A stretch of 64,000 bases of DNA from Acephala macrosclerotiorum (lineage: Eukaryota > Ascomycota > Leotiomycetes > Helotiales > Mollisiaceae): the NCBI GenBank assembly GCA_014904845.1, contig MU119219.1, positions 62,001 through 126,000 on the forward strand. The letters are read 5' to 3'. Every line of letters begins with the position of its first letter. Positions within the stretch are counted from its first letter, which is position 1. The position numbers and the translations under genes were made by a program. Of the stretch, positions 10,738-23,184 are shown one piece after another. The notes below the pieces were generated by a model. The model was not told the origin of the DNA. It ran no database searches and saw nothing but the letters and a program-made list of their open reading frames with translations.

Positions 10738-12041
10738 ATGCCCATCACACTACCCACCTCACTTCTCTCGCATCAATGGAAAATTATCCCAGTCGCCGTG
10801 CTGCTCATACTATGGAGTATATTCGGCCTGCACCGACAGTGGCATGACGAAGTGAGTCTTGAAACCTACCTGGGCCTGAATCACGAAACGTCAAAAATTA
10901 ACAAACTTCAGAACCACTTAGCACCCACGAAAGAGATATCGTCACTGCCACCACCAACACAACAGCCCCAATCCGTACCAATGCTACCGCTAGGCGCACC
11001 GCCCAAAGACCAAATACCAGAGAAAGGAAACGCTACAAAAACAGAGAATAAACCAAGCAAAGACAAAGCATCAGAGAAAGATGACAACCCACCCTCCACC
11101 TCCCAAACACCATCACCCAACAAACCCCCCAAAGAAGGCAAAGACCTAATCCTCTACACGTACTCCGAATCCGCCTCCGGCCGCCAAAACCTCGAATACT
11201 TTCTCAAAAAAGGTCTTCACGGCGCAGCAGATTTCCTCTTTGTGTTTAACGGCAACACGACTGTAGAGGCGTTGATACCAGATAAACCAAACATCAAAAT
11301 CATCCATCACGAAAACGAGTGTTTCGATCTCGGTACCATCGGCGCTGTTCTTTCCAAGGACAGTTTTTGGAAAGGGTATAAACGGTTCATAACGTTAAAT
11401 GCGAGTATACGAGGTCCGTTTTTACCAGCGTATAGTAGTGGGAGTTGTTGGAGCGATATTTTCTTCGATCGATTGAGTGACAAAATAAAGGTCAGTCTCT
11501 CTCTCTCTCTCTCTCTCTAGATTGAGAAATAGAAGGGATTAACAACTGACCATGAGGGATGAAGATGGTAGGCACATCCGTAAACTGCAAACCCTCCCCA
11601 CACGTACAATCCATGCTCCTCGCCACCGACAGCATCGGGATGTCCATCCTCCTCAACCCATCCCTCGCCCACAGCATCAAAAAGCCCGATTTCTTCGGCA
11701 CGGTTGAAGACCCCACCGGTTTCACCCCCTGCTACGATACCATGATGCACGCCATCCACGGCGAGCTTGGGCTCACCGACCTCATCCAGTCGCAAGGATA
11801 TGAAGTCGATGCGCTGTTGGCGGCGTATCAGAGCCACCTTACCCCTGCGAATTATTGCTTTGAGAATAAGAGCCCGGAGGATATTTTGTATGAGGGGAGG
11901 TATTATGGGAGTAATGTGCATCCGTACGAGTTGGTGTTTATTAAGGCGAATCGGAATATCGATCCGAATTTGTTGGAGAAGATGACGGCTTGGCATTTGA
12001 ATCGGAATGAGAGTTCGTGGGATATATGTGGGGCGTCTTGA
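10738..12041 (+). CDS. Type II membrane protein, RgpF-like/glycosyltransferase-like family, copy B
   Basis: Preferred exons are 10738-10851, 10912-11490 and 11565-12041 (389 residues). The N-terminus has one helix (IIPVAVLLILWSIFGL), followed by a Pro/Lys/Ser-rich stem of about 80 residues and then the conserved domain: TYSESASGRQNLEYF, CFDLGTIGAVL, RFITLNASIRGP, HVQSMLLATDSIGM, NVHPYELVFIKANR. The stem suits a Golgi enzyme anchored by its N-terminus. The first intron (10852-10911, 60 nt) has no in-frame stop, so retaining it would only lengthen the stem by 20 residues. The second intron (11491-11564) contains a TC dinucleotide tract. The junction after D-K-I-K matches copy A. Function inferred only from topology and motif order. 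Confidence 0.82.
11495..11519 (+). repeat. TC dinucleotide microsatellite inside an intron
   Basis: About twelve TC units directly after the GTCAG donor of the second intron of copy B. The tract is likely to vary in length. It sits at the 5' end of the intron and so could influence splicing. Confidence 0.85.
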
Positions 12042-12519
12042 CCGACTTGGAAGTTGTATTGTAGAGTCTGAATTGAGAGATGTAGGGTGGGTAACTTAAA
12101 GTGATCATATGGGGGAGGCATAGTGAGGCAGGAACAGACACTGTAACATTGCCCACTAGGCATATATGTACTCTACATTGTAATAATATCTTGCCATTCT
12201 AGTAGGTCTACAATAGACTTGCAAAAAATGGTCGCAGTCAAACAATGTAGGAAGTGATTGATATGGTACAGAAGTATGCATGTCGGAGGATCACTTGATC
12301 CAGCAAAAATTTCGAGATCATCTGCTCGTCAGAGAATTGTTTGCTCGTTCACTGGGGCCTTCGGCTTGGATGCTAAATTGCCGACTCAATGCTGATGCAG
12401 AGCTAGGCAAAAAAATCAATGAAGTTGTTCGCTACAGCAAGCTAAAAGCTGATATGGCAAGCAATTCCAGAAATACTCTTGGCAGTCAGTTCCTGTGTGC
12501 TTGCCCCCGTGCCTCACCT
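12042..12519. other. Intergenic between convergent genes
   Basis: 3' flanks of the RgpF-like gene B and of the KMT6 gene. A long plus-strand frame beginning at 12280 is the antisense shadow of the KMT6 C-terminus. Nothing else seen. Confidence 0.45.
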
Positions 12520-15500
12520 TTATCTCGTGTATCGTGTGTTCAGCCTCGTCTTCCTCTTCGGTCGTCCACCCCTCGAACTCTCTTCCTCCTCTGGCTCCTG
12601 CGGCTCCTGCTCATCCTCTTCATCCTCATCTCCGTCTGGCGATGCCGTATACATATCATCTTCTTGTTCTTGACTCAGAGACTCCACAATCGGCTCTTCG
12701 AAATCTTCCAGAATAGGTTGTCTTGCTGGAGCCGTCTTGCGCATCTTGCTTCCTCCTCGTCCACGACTACCTCGAGGCCTGCCTCGTGTTGCTCTCGTCT
12801 GCTCGACCTTTTTTCTGGCGGATTTTTGGCGTTGGTCCACCCCATCCAGTGCATCAAGAGCTTCCTCACCGACCAGGACACCCTTCTTACCACCTTCCTT
12901 CGCCTTGGGCAATTTCTTGCTAAGACCATGCTTCTCTGCAAATTTCTTGCCGTAGTTGAAAAGCAATTCTTCTCCGACTGCGATGTCTCTCAAAGCCACG
13001 AACTTAATTCGATGCTCGCCATTGACGAGAATGATTTTAGCTTCGCAGTTGAGGCCATCTTTCTCGTTGTCGGCGTGGTTAATAAATCGAGTATTATTCC
13101 CGAGGCGGGCTGCGTCAATAACATAGTCCTTGTTAAGATCAAAAAGGAAGGAGAGGAACTTCCGATCGTAGATGATACCTCGGCGCTCAGCCTCTTGAGA
13201 GGAAATGACCTGGTTGGGACGTCAGTCGCCGAACTGCAATAGAAAAGGGGGAATGTTTTACTTCGCCAGTGTACTCGCTCAAGAAATCGCCCTTCTGTAC
13301 TGGCTCCGCAAGATACAAGCCAAATCCAACTCCTTCGAGTTGACTCTCTCCCATGACAGAAGCTTTCAGCACTCCGCGCTGTAGATAAACATTCTGGCAG
13401 CCGTGTGTGAACAGGTGATCCTCGTGCTTGTTGGCAGGGTTAATTCGAGGAATTGCTCCACATGAAATGCATTCAGGGCCGCATTCACGATTCATTAAAA
13501 TGCAGATGCATGTTTCAGACACGCAAGTCAGACCATTACCTAGGCAAGAACATCCAGTGAACCTCCGAGGACAATCATCAGAGCAGCCGCAGAAGCTTTC
13601 GCACAGAATGTTGGCTTCGAAGCATGGGCATTTACTCGTGCAGTGGCCTTCATGAGTGCACTGTAATGTGTTAGAAAAAGCTCTGCTGAGAGGCAGTGAA
13701 CGACACTTACCGGGTTGGCCTGAGATCTTTCTTGGTGGAGATGTGCTTTTGTCATTTCCTGCCAGTCGCGGTGAAGGGTTTTGGTCTTGTTGTTATACCA
13801 GTCTGGACGTTTTGAGCGCCCTGTTGGCTCGTCCACAGTCCTCGTTGTATCGTTCCTTGATTCATAGTCTGCAATCACGCCATGAACTTGCCAGCAAGGT
13901 AGATGCAATGCGAATGCAATGTAACAAGCTCGGTTGTCTTTGTCAGTGATGCTGATCAGCATGTCATAGACAGCATCCAGGTCGTTCTGTTCCCAAAGAA
14001 TCTCTTTTTCGGAATAGTCGATGACCCTCCAGCATTCTTTGGAGCATGGTTGCTGATGTTTGCTAGATCGTCGTGGGTCCTCGGAATCGGCTTCGGCCTT
14101 CTTGCGCAAGTCAAAGCGGCGTAACGTATCATGATAGGGTAGAACAAGAGGTTGTCGCTGAACCAAGTACTCAGGCTCGTGATTTCCGTCATCCGATCCC
14201 TCAACCCGGGGAATCTCGTCGTGAGAGTAATCTGCGTGTGTTTGGCAATCAACCGCAGCACAGATCAAGCAAGTCAATGTCGTATAGGTGCCGAGTCGAT
14301 CACCTGGAATATTTGCGGCTTTCTCAGGAGTCGGATTGGTCTTCTTTCTCGCACTCTCAACCATTTCTTTCAGGAGCTCGGTCGGAAGTAAGACATTGGG
14401 AAGACCAATGTCGAAGACTTTGTCGAAGGCTTCCCAGAACTGCTCTCCAGCATCTTTGGTCTGCTTACTCAAGGGCTCACCAAAGGACGCCAGGAGCATC
14501 TCGCGCTCAGCGTCTCGCAACCCCAGTTCGTTGGCATTCTCTTCGGTCATCATGTATTGAATGAGCGTTCTCTGGTCGCAATCTAGCTGGCTCTCTCCAA
14601 GCCATGCCTCAACATAAGCTCTGATCCGAGATGCCTTCTCGCATTGACGAGTAGACTCAATGCGACGCGGGCTGTAAGCTTCTTCCAATTCCTTGAGCAA
14701 TCTCTTGAAGTTGGTGTCTTTATTGGCAGGTCCAGCAACGTCACCAAGGTACGGGACATATTTCAGCTTTTCGCTGTCCGCTGAGAGGATGTTGCGGCTG
14801 ACAGTCGTGTGCGAGCTGTATCTTGGTACTCGGGGCGTATCTCCAAAGATTCGCTTTGCAACTTGCACAGACTTGCTTTTTGTCATTTTGTTGCTAGATT
14901 TCGCCATGGTCTAAGTCTATTAGCACAGAAACAGCTAAGGTGATTTAGTACCTACCCAAGAATCAAGTTTCTCGGCCAAGCAACCATTGGGAATCTTCTC
15001 TCCGGCTCGCTGTTGAACACTTATCATTGAGGCGAAGGGTGAAATCTTATCGACCGCCAAAGATGGAGAGCTCTGAGTAGCTTCTCTAGCATCCTGTAGA
15101 AGCCACCTTGTGGACATTGCGTGATCATCTCTCATGTTCTGTTCCATTGAGCGCAGTGAGGCTGCGATAGACTCGACCGTAGCCTGGTCCTCTTGAGATC
15201 GCTGCTCTGCCGGAACGTCTTGATCTCCTGACGCACCCTCTGGAGGTTCATCACGGTTAACAAGTAAGTTACTTTGACGTGCTCTTGCTTTTCGAGCCTG
15301 TAGCCGCGGCAAGAGTGGAGAGCTGGAGTTGATCGTAGATGACTTTTCTGAGGCCTTTTTGCCTCGGGTCGAACTTCTTGAAGGGGTCCCAGGAGACGCT
15401 TTGACATTCTTTACTGGGGACAAAGGAACAATATCTTCTTCCTCTGAAGATGAGGATGATGGCGAAGCTTGTGGGGTGGATTTAGTGAAATTGTTGGGTT

Positions 15501-16221
15501 CCGGCTGCAGATCAGAATGCTGAATAATTGTTCGATGTTTGCTTGCCAATGCGGGTGAGGCATTTATCAAAGGTACTTTGCCTTTGCTCGAATGAGGTGA
15601 TACTTTGATTTGAGGTGAGGGCGTAGTTTGAGTAACATTCACCGTGCTTGCCGGTGAAGCTGGAGTGACCTTGGGACTCGCTACCTTTGGTATATCGCGG
15701 CTCTTCTGTTTCGGCGAAGTTGGCTTCGAGCTTGATGCGTCTGGTACACCTTCGCTCACAGTTGAAGAGGGCGGCCGTGAAGTCGATGCTGGTGGCACAT
15801 CTTGCGGGATAGCTGATGGAGGGGCCTTGGACCTTGATCCCTCTGATGTATTCTTCTGGATAGATGGGGGCGATGCTCTCGAGCTTGAAGCGCCTAGCGT
15901 ATCCTTTTGGGCAGTTGCTGGCGGTGCGCTTGAACTTGATGCTACTGGTACTATTGGTTCCCTCCGAGCTGGAGGTGGAGGTGACGGTGTCAACAGATCA
16001 ATAACATCAGCATCATTCTTGTTCTTCTTCTTGGGATTATCCTCTTCGTCAGAAGACACAAGGTCTATCGGATCCTGACCCGGACCTCCCGATTGGCGTG
16101 ATCGTTCGTTCATCCTTCCAGGTCGTGATGATGATGGACCAAACGAGCTGCGAGATGTCAACGCTCGAGGGTCGTCGCGGGTAAAGCGATGCGCTCGTGA
16201 TTTCTGAAGGCGGTAGCTCAT
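12520..16221 (-). CDS. KMT6: KMT6/EZH2-type histone H3 lysine-27 methyltransferase (PRC2 catalytic subunit)
   Basis: Inferred exons (minus strand) are 16221-14956, 14910-13711, 13660-13262 and 13209-12520, all phase 0, giving 1,184 residues. The N-terminal 420 residues are Ser/Pro-rich and disordered, with two SUMO-interaction-like motifs (about residues 51-61 and 72-80). Exon 3 opens on the cysteine-rich CXC domain (about 823-895: CTHEGHCTSKCPCF, CESFCGC, CICILMNRECGPEC) that marks EZH2 proteins. The SET domain follows: LEGVGFGLY, EYTGE joined across the third intron to VISSQEAERR, then NNTRFINHA and EELLFNYGKKF. The tail is basic with an AT-hook-like RGRPRGSRGRG and ends in an acidic stretch. 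Length and order match fungal KMT6 (Neurospora SET-7). It should deposit H3K27me3 in facultative heterochromatin together with EED and SUZ12 homologues encoded elsewhere. Confidence 0.92.
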
Positions 16222-19200
16222 TTGGAAGAATTATTTCGTGAGACTCGACGATGACTTCAATTGTGAAAGGCGCAACTCCGAGGTGAATTTTGATATCACG
16301 TGAGGTGTTGTGAAGTTGAGCCGCTGGTCGTTTGGGAGAGAAATCTCTGGTTCACACACTGATGTAGTGTTGTAGGCAGTGAAATATGTCGATGGTGAAT
16401 GACAAGGAGTGTCTTGAGATGGCAGCTGGTGGAAAGATGTGTTAAAGATTGTGATGAAAAGGGGTGAAAGGCACGCGCCGACCAGCGCTTTCCTAAGACT
16501 CCAGGGCACCCGCTCCTTCCCCCAACTCACGACAGAATCAAGGCATCTATCGTCCCAGTAAAGAGAAGAGCAGTCGTCGTCGCGTTTGACTGAAAGGATG
16601 CGGCTGTCGTCTAAGTCCCATCACGTGGAATTAGGAGGGGGATCGATGTCGTTGAAAATTGCGCCAAGAGATTCCTGGGTTGCATAAAATGCATAAAGTT
16701 ATGTACGACATTGTCTCTTCATTGTTGTCCATCTTCATCAGTGTCCTGAGATCCTTGTATCCCAAGGGTATAAGCCTCAACATTGACTACATACAAAGGA
16801 TTGCGCTTCCCACAGGTACTTACAAGCTTTCTTGCTCCACTTCCCTAATGTGGTAAAAATAATGTCCATTTCTCAAAGCTTACACTTCTCGAAGCCTTCT
16901 TCCTCAGCCTCCCCAGGGTGGCATATGATACGTCAACTTCCCAAACCATGAGAGCAGCCTCGAGGAATTTATGACTTGCATGTTCCAATAATTTGGAATA
17001 AATGACGCCTTCTTTTTCAGCGCCTTCAATCTTCTCTCTGTGTCACATTTCTAGAAGGTCCCCCACGCAACTCGTTGCTTTTGCAAGGCTGTGCTGAACA
17101 TCGATTCGTCGTCTACAACCTGCAGCTGAACATGCAAGTTTTGCGCCAAGAAATGCAGACTGTCAGACTGACATATTCCGGGCGCGATATTCTGCAGGTA
17201 TGAGTGCTCCGGCGCTCCACTCAGGGGTTGCATGGGACGTCTTGGTAAGTACGAAGTATCGTTATGAGACTCGCGGACTTTCTTTGGCTCAGAGGATGGA
17301 AAGGGGGGGGAGCATGGCCGTGGTTCGTCCGAATGATCCGCGAAAGCTTGGCTGCGTTGAGTGTGCGCAGTTCTTGGGGCGTGGAAGACGCAATTTGTTC
17401 TTCCGACCAGAAGGTTTGAGCTTATGTACAGCCTTGACACCTCCCGCACACCTGCTTCTCGTTTCATCTCGTGGTTTCATGTTTGTCTAAGTTCCTCGCT
17501 GATATCGATACGCAAGCACGCGTCCTCTGAGATTGGACCAACTCTCTTTTTGAGCGCGTCTTCTTACAAATAAAATAGACTGAGGCCAGGGAACTCGAGT
17601 TGAGACCCGATCGATGGTATCCGAGTCGAGGACGCAGGTTGGTCCGTTTGGATTTATGTTCATGGCCAATGGACGGGTACTTGTACCGCACGTGTTTGTA
17701 ACTTGCTGCAAACACGGAGCTGACTTGTTCGCTTGCATATGGAGACACCGCATGGAGATATGAGGGACGTGCTGCGATGAGTTTCTCTGAATAGTTTGTT
17801 ACATAAGGTTACAGTCAGTACCTTAATTGAGACCGTGCCGAAGCACCTCTAAGGGATCCTGAAATGCTGTTGGCGAGCATATGCTGACAAGATCAGACGT
17901 TGAACACGTTACGTTCGCAAAATATCCGATCGTTGAAGGAGTGTCCTTGTCGATGGAGACGCCCCCAAGAAAGTCCCCCGCCTGCGAGTTGACCGAGACG
18001 GGTGTGATGATCCTCACGATCAGATAGGGCCTCCATCCCCCAGACCCTGCTCTCATGGAGATGGGCACCTCACTGCACCTCACTGTTCTCTGGCATTTCA
18101 TCTGGCACCGCGACGTCGACTGCAGCGACGCCAGGCGAGGACATGCAATGTTAATATTAATAGGGCTTGCAACCGAGTTTCAGTGCCTTTTGTGTCGCCA
18201 TACACATGCCTCGATTCGCCGCCTCCCGCTTCCACGTTCTGCTGCGCGTCGGTGAGTGGCCCGCCGTGAAGACGATCCTGGTGGTCGTGGCCAGAATGCC
18301 AGAATGGCTGTCGGGATGGTGAGTTCTAGCGGGCTTCCACTCCTTCCACCTTCCACCATGGAACACGGTCCCACACCCCAAACCCAGACCCCAGAACCAA
18401 GAGAGAACCCAGCCTTCTTCACCCTTCTTCACACGACGGCACGCACGACTGCACGCACGACTGCACGCACGCACGCACGCACGCACCGACGACTTTCCCG
18501 CGGTGCGCCCCCATCCCCCATCCCCCATCCTCGTCCTCCGTCAGGCCCTGGACAGCGCGGTCAACCACTGACAGCATCGCTGCGTCGAGGGCGCTCCAGC
18601 CGGCCCTGCACGGCGCGATCACGACACTGCGCTGTTGTTCAGCGGTCCAGCGATCAGTTTATCAGTGAGTGCCACGGAATCAGCGGTGTGCCGCGATGAC
18701 TTGCGCCGAAAACACGTGCGCTGGACTCGCCATCCTGCGGGCCTTTGTTCAGATCCCCCAAAACTCAAACTCCCCCAGCGCGGCGGTGGCTGATCAGACT
18801 TTTCACCGACCACTTGGTCAGAACCATACAGTGCTGTCCGCATGTCTCGTACCTGGGGATGAGGCCGTGGGAGAACGTCAAGCTCCTCTCGGTGCAAATC
18901 GCAGCCATCCAGAAGGCTCGCTCAGCGCACCCTCCAATGCCCGCCTTGCTTTTTAAACTTCAGGCCGAATCCAGTAGGTGCCACAACACCACGCCGAGAC
19001 CTCTGCCTTCTTCTCTGCTTCCATCCTGGCCCACGTCCAATAGGCTGTCGACAGGCTGCAGGTACCTACGGGATCGGTCAGGGGGTGCGCGCTGGACGGG
19101 GATCCCACTCGAGGATGCGAGAGACGGCAGGCCATGGCCAGCGTGGGCCCAATCGATTTTACGACTTACAAAACTGCCCACCGTCCCGTCCCTCGAATCG

Positions 19201-19641
19201 AGACTCCATTCCCCACCTTCACCTCCCGTGCGAGTACATTACAGTGCTATACCCCCCCAGGCGTCTTCGTTCTGCTGGTATCGTTTCCGTGCAGCGCCCT
19301 GCGACAGTTTCCGATTCTCAGTCACTCCTTCATCGCGACCGTTATCATCGAGCTGATCCACGATTGGAATTTGAAGTCGTATCGTAGAGGAGAGTCGGTC
19401 GTGCGCGACTCGATCCACAGTTCTCGAGGCGCACGAAGCACACCACACCCGCACCGCACGATATCCACGACTGACAAAGTGAGGCTATCGTCGGGAGAGC
19501 CGCAAACAATTATTCGTCGGTGTATGAACGGGAGATCGTGGGGCGGGCGCGACATTTTGGCAGAGAGATCAGGTCTCGACGAATGGAACGACGCTTGCAG
19601 CGAGTTGTCCTAGCATTTGGAGTTCGACCGCATCTACTAGG
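16222..19641. other. Gene-poor interval, 3.4 kb
   Basis: Many short overlapping frames on both strands, none with a domain, signal peptide or believable exon pattern. The KMT6 promoter lies at the left end (about 16222-16660) and the Clr5 gene promoter at the right end. The middle (about 18350-18560) is low-complexity with a GCAC-type repeat. I would not annotate a protein here without transcript evidence; a non-coding RNA or long UTRs are possible. Confidence 0.5.
18433..18490 (+). repeat. GCAC-rich microsatellite
   Basis: Imperfect tandem copies of a CACGCACGACTG-like unit passing into pure GCAC repeats, ending near 18490. All reading frames across it translate into Thr/Ala/Arg or Cys/Val-rich low-complexity sequence. 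Confidence 0.8.
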
Positions 19642-21744
19642 ATGACTACACGGAACAGTCTGGCTCCCTCGAGGGACCAGTGCTATGCTCTGACGGATGA
19701 ACAATGTTATAGGATCCTGGAGCTGCGCGATCCGAGAGGGATCCGAGCAAATAAAGATTGGGAGGCGCTGCATCAACCAGAACTGATACGGCACTACATG
19801 TACATGCGGTCCTTCCCACAGATAGAGCAATTGATGAAGTCGAAGTTGGACTGGTCGTAAGTCGGAGTGGCCGATGTCGATATATCAATCTAACCACAAA
19901 CCAGATACAAGACATACAATCATCGATTTCGAGATTGGTTGTTCCCCGTTGATCGAATCGAGCGACAGCAAGTCGTGATAGACCTCTACAATGAAGTGTC
20001 AGACCAAGACACCGCAGTCCCGATCGAGACACCACCTGCTGCGTTGCCTCGACTCGCCGCTCTTCGACCAGCAATCCAACCTGCCACCCCACAGCCGCAA
20101 CAACCCACCAGCGTTCCTGTCGACTTCTTCTTCCAACCTCACCCAGAACGTCACCCTAGCGGAAGTGGAAGTCATACTCCAGACCGTATGTCTATCGCTA
20201 CGATGGAAACGTTCACGTCTGGAAGCACACGGTCGGCTTATACCCACAACGACGACACGTTTTCGGTTTCTGGATTCTCGATCATGACTTCAGCCTCTTC
20301 GATAAGTGATGCTGGCCAAGGGTCTCATACCCCAAAGCTCGAATTTGATTTCGAACAACCACCGCCACGGACTCTGAGACTTCCCAAGCACGATCCAACA
20401 GCCGGACTATGGAACGACGTTCTTCGAGTTGTACCTTGTGGGATAGACCACAGTGGCTTGCAATGGCACGAATCGTTCCCAAGCTGTGAAGGCTGTGGTT
20501 ATTCGCAATGGCATGCCCTGATGGTTTATGCTCGACACATGGACATCGGGAATTTCCTCACGGCCATCAACCAACTCAGCGAATTCGGCAAGATGGATTT
20601 CGCAGGGAACTATCCAATCCACTTCCTCATGTCCACCGGCGTTAGCATGGAATATTTCAACAATCTTCTACAATTCACCGCCAACACATTCCGCCAAAAC
20701 GTGTTTGGACAGAACCCCATTCATGTTCTCAATCCTCAAGATCTAGGAGACCAACTAGTGCACCTATTAGACTGGCTCAAGAACAACGACCATCCGCCAG
20801 GACTACTCCTCACGCAGAGAGATATCTACTGTCGAACTCCTCTTCACGCCCTCCTTCAACGTCCCCTTTCCCGGCCTTTGTACCGCCAACTCCTCAACCT
20901 CTTCCCCTTCGCCGAGCACCAACTCCGCTCCCTCGACACCAGCGGAAACTCCACTATCAAACAAATGTCCAAAGCCTCCTCCCGACTAAAACTCGAAGAT
21001 CCCTCTTCCTTCTCCTCCATCCAAGCCGGTATCACCGAAGTGCGTCTTTTCCTCGACGAAGCCGACCGGACCCAAACCGGCCGAGTCTCCAACTACGGAT
21101 TCCACGACATCGCCAGAGGAGCGAGAGGAACGAGTTATTATGGTTTCTTTGAGTGTAGGATTTGTATGCAGACGAATGCGCATTCGAATAGTTATTTAGA
21201 TCAGATTAGGTGCGCCTGTGCGAATAATAGGGATAGGAATGCGCCGGATGAGACGGGGATGACGCCGGCTCATTTGATTGTTATGAGGGATAGGAGTAGC
21301 GGGGATTCGGCGAAGGAGGAGCCGGCGAGTGAGACTGCTACTTTGTTCAGGACTCTGATCCCGAGCAACGATCCTACGTTGCGTGAAGCGCTCCATGCAT
21401 TGGACAAGGAAGGGAATTCGCTTATCTTCAACATCTCAGTCCGTGGCTTCGACGAAATTCTTTCTTACTGTTTAGAGATGGAAAGTCCAGGCAGGAGATG
21501 TGCGATGGTCAATTCATTTGGGAGGCGACCGGATGGTGGGGAATGGAGCGTGCTGAGTGCGGTATATTTCAGGCTGAGGAAGGCGATTGACGAGTACAAG
21601 ATGGCGCATCCTGTTAGGGATGCGGCGTTGAGGCTTAGGTGTTATGAGATGTATGGGAGGTTGGCAAGGGTTAAGGATTTGTTGAAGGCGAATGGGGCGA
21701 AGGAGAGTCCGGATAAGGTCACGAGGTGGAGGATTTGGAGCTGA
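19642..21744 (+). CDS. Clr5-domain protein
   Basis: Exons 19642-19856 and 19905-21744, joined in phase (TC|A), give 684 residues. The intron (GTAAGT..AACCACAAACCAG) is short and well formed. The N-terminal region, about residues 40-90, reads WEALHQPELIRHYMYM, then FPQIEQLMKSKLDW, then across the junction YKTYNHRFRDW: the pattern of the fungal Clr5 domain, a helical module first described in a fission yeast heterochromatin-silencing protein. The middle is Pro/Ser-rich; the C-terminal two thirds have repeated helical segments around NPIHVL, RTPLHALL and GMTPAHLIV that suggest degenerate ankyrin repeats. A cluster of cysteines (FECRICMQTNAH..RCACANNRDRN) is also present. Probable nuclear protein; no specific function known. 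Confidence 0.78.
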
Positions 21745-23184
21745 GGGGGTGGATGATTCACGACAGTACGACTCGACACCTGTCGACTGCACTGGCTCTA
21801 TCTCGAGTTCGGTTCTGTGTGGTTTTCGTTTTGCTTTCGTACGGCTAGCGAGCAGAGCGCGCGTTTTCTTTTCTTCTTTCTCTTTTTTATCTTCGATTCG
21901 ACCACACTATAGACTTAGAGATACCCCTTGTATTTGTACTTCGTTCACTTATACCCTACGGTTTGGGGTTTGGTTCTTGGTTTCGGATTTGGATACCCTG
22001 GGAGATATTGCTATCAAGCACGCATACCGGATGGCCGAAAGACTTCTGGCATAAACTTTCATGTTTATGATTGCTTCTGGGGCTGGTGTAATATATGGCA
22101 TGGAAAATAGACTCGGGTAACGGGTTGTACTTTATAGTTGGGGATGAATAATGAGGAGGGTTGGGTGGGGAGATGGATATATGGGGAATATACACGAAAG
22201 GAAAGAGGGGCGAAAACGGTGTATGATAATGGGGTGGGCTTTAAAGGAGATGGCATTTATGATTGGGGAATATAGACTTGATTTCTCGCGTTTCAGCGTG
22301 GCAGCAGCATTTCGTGATCTCACCTCTGTCTTGACATCCACCTCCACCCAGCCCTCACCACACACCTGTACATACAAACCATGACCACTAGAGTATATCT
22401 TCAGCCCCTTGGATCTCTGGAAGATCATCTACACGTGCTACTCAGTAATCGCAAATTAGTCAGGCACAGCCACACTCACTACTTCACTACCGGCTCATTG
22501 GTTGGTCGTCGTCCTCTCGTTCCCGGAGTAACTAAGTACTAACAAACTTCGTCCTTTCTGCAAGAGGTTAATAAGCATCACATGGCTTCGCTCGCAAGCT
22601 CGCTGCTCTCGCGCCAGGAGAAATATCAAAATTGTTTCATTTCCCAATCCAAGTTGTGACGTACATGAATTGAGGCTCCAACTCAAACGTTTCTAGATGT
22701 GGCTGCTTTCCCCACCGTGATGTCTGACCTCGGTGCGAATTGAAAATGCAATTCAAATCCTAGTGAAAATCATAACAGAATAGGGAATTTCAAATAAACA
22801 AGACATGCGTAAAGCGGAGGATCAGATGGGGGAATGGTTATCAGGGTCCAAAGTCTTGCAAGGAAGCTCGCTGGTGGGAAAGGGAAGGCAGAAATGCAAA
22901 TGGCTGAGTGTTTAGAATCCGGTTCCGTCGTTCGTTTTTTGGGGGCGGTGTTTTGAGGCTAGTGTGACCCGCATACGTCACTGTTTTCGGGTCGTCATGG
23001 AAAGATCACAGCTAAAGTAAATCAACAACCATAGCTCCTTCTCCTCACCAAAGCTTCCTCTCTTCTCACAACACACAAATCTCGAGCACGAACTTTGATA
23101 CCACGACTATCGCGAAGCTTCAGTTGCGAAGGAAGAAACGAGTATTACAAGAGAGATACCGGGGAAAGCAGAACAGTCGTCAAG
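21745..23184. other. Intergenic, 1.4 kb
   Basis: 3' flank of the Clr5 gene and a long upstream region of PIL1. The last 150 bp (about 23020-23180) are CT-rich in short runs, as expected for the 5' leader of a highly expressed gene. Short frames are featureless. Confidence 0.45.

Noticed and set aside
10738..11520. Single-exon reading of RgpF-like gene B ending in a Ser/Leu repeat
   Set aside because: The Ser/Leu end is the TC microsatellite inside an intron; splicing to 11565 restores the conserved NCKPSPHVQSM block.
12280..13242. 320-codon plus-strand frame
   Set aside because: Lies antisense to the KMT6 SET domain and tail; its Leu/Cys/Ser/Arg-rich sequence is the complement of acidic and Lys-rich codons.
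15644..16078. 144-codon plus-strand frame rich in Gly, Asp and Glu
   Set aside because: Antisense to the Ser/Pro-rich N-terminus of KMT6; no domain or start context.
16231..19640. Many 60-200 codon frames in the KMT6-Clr5 gap
   Set aside because: Overlap each other on all frames, low complexity near the GCAC repeat, no family features.
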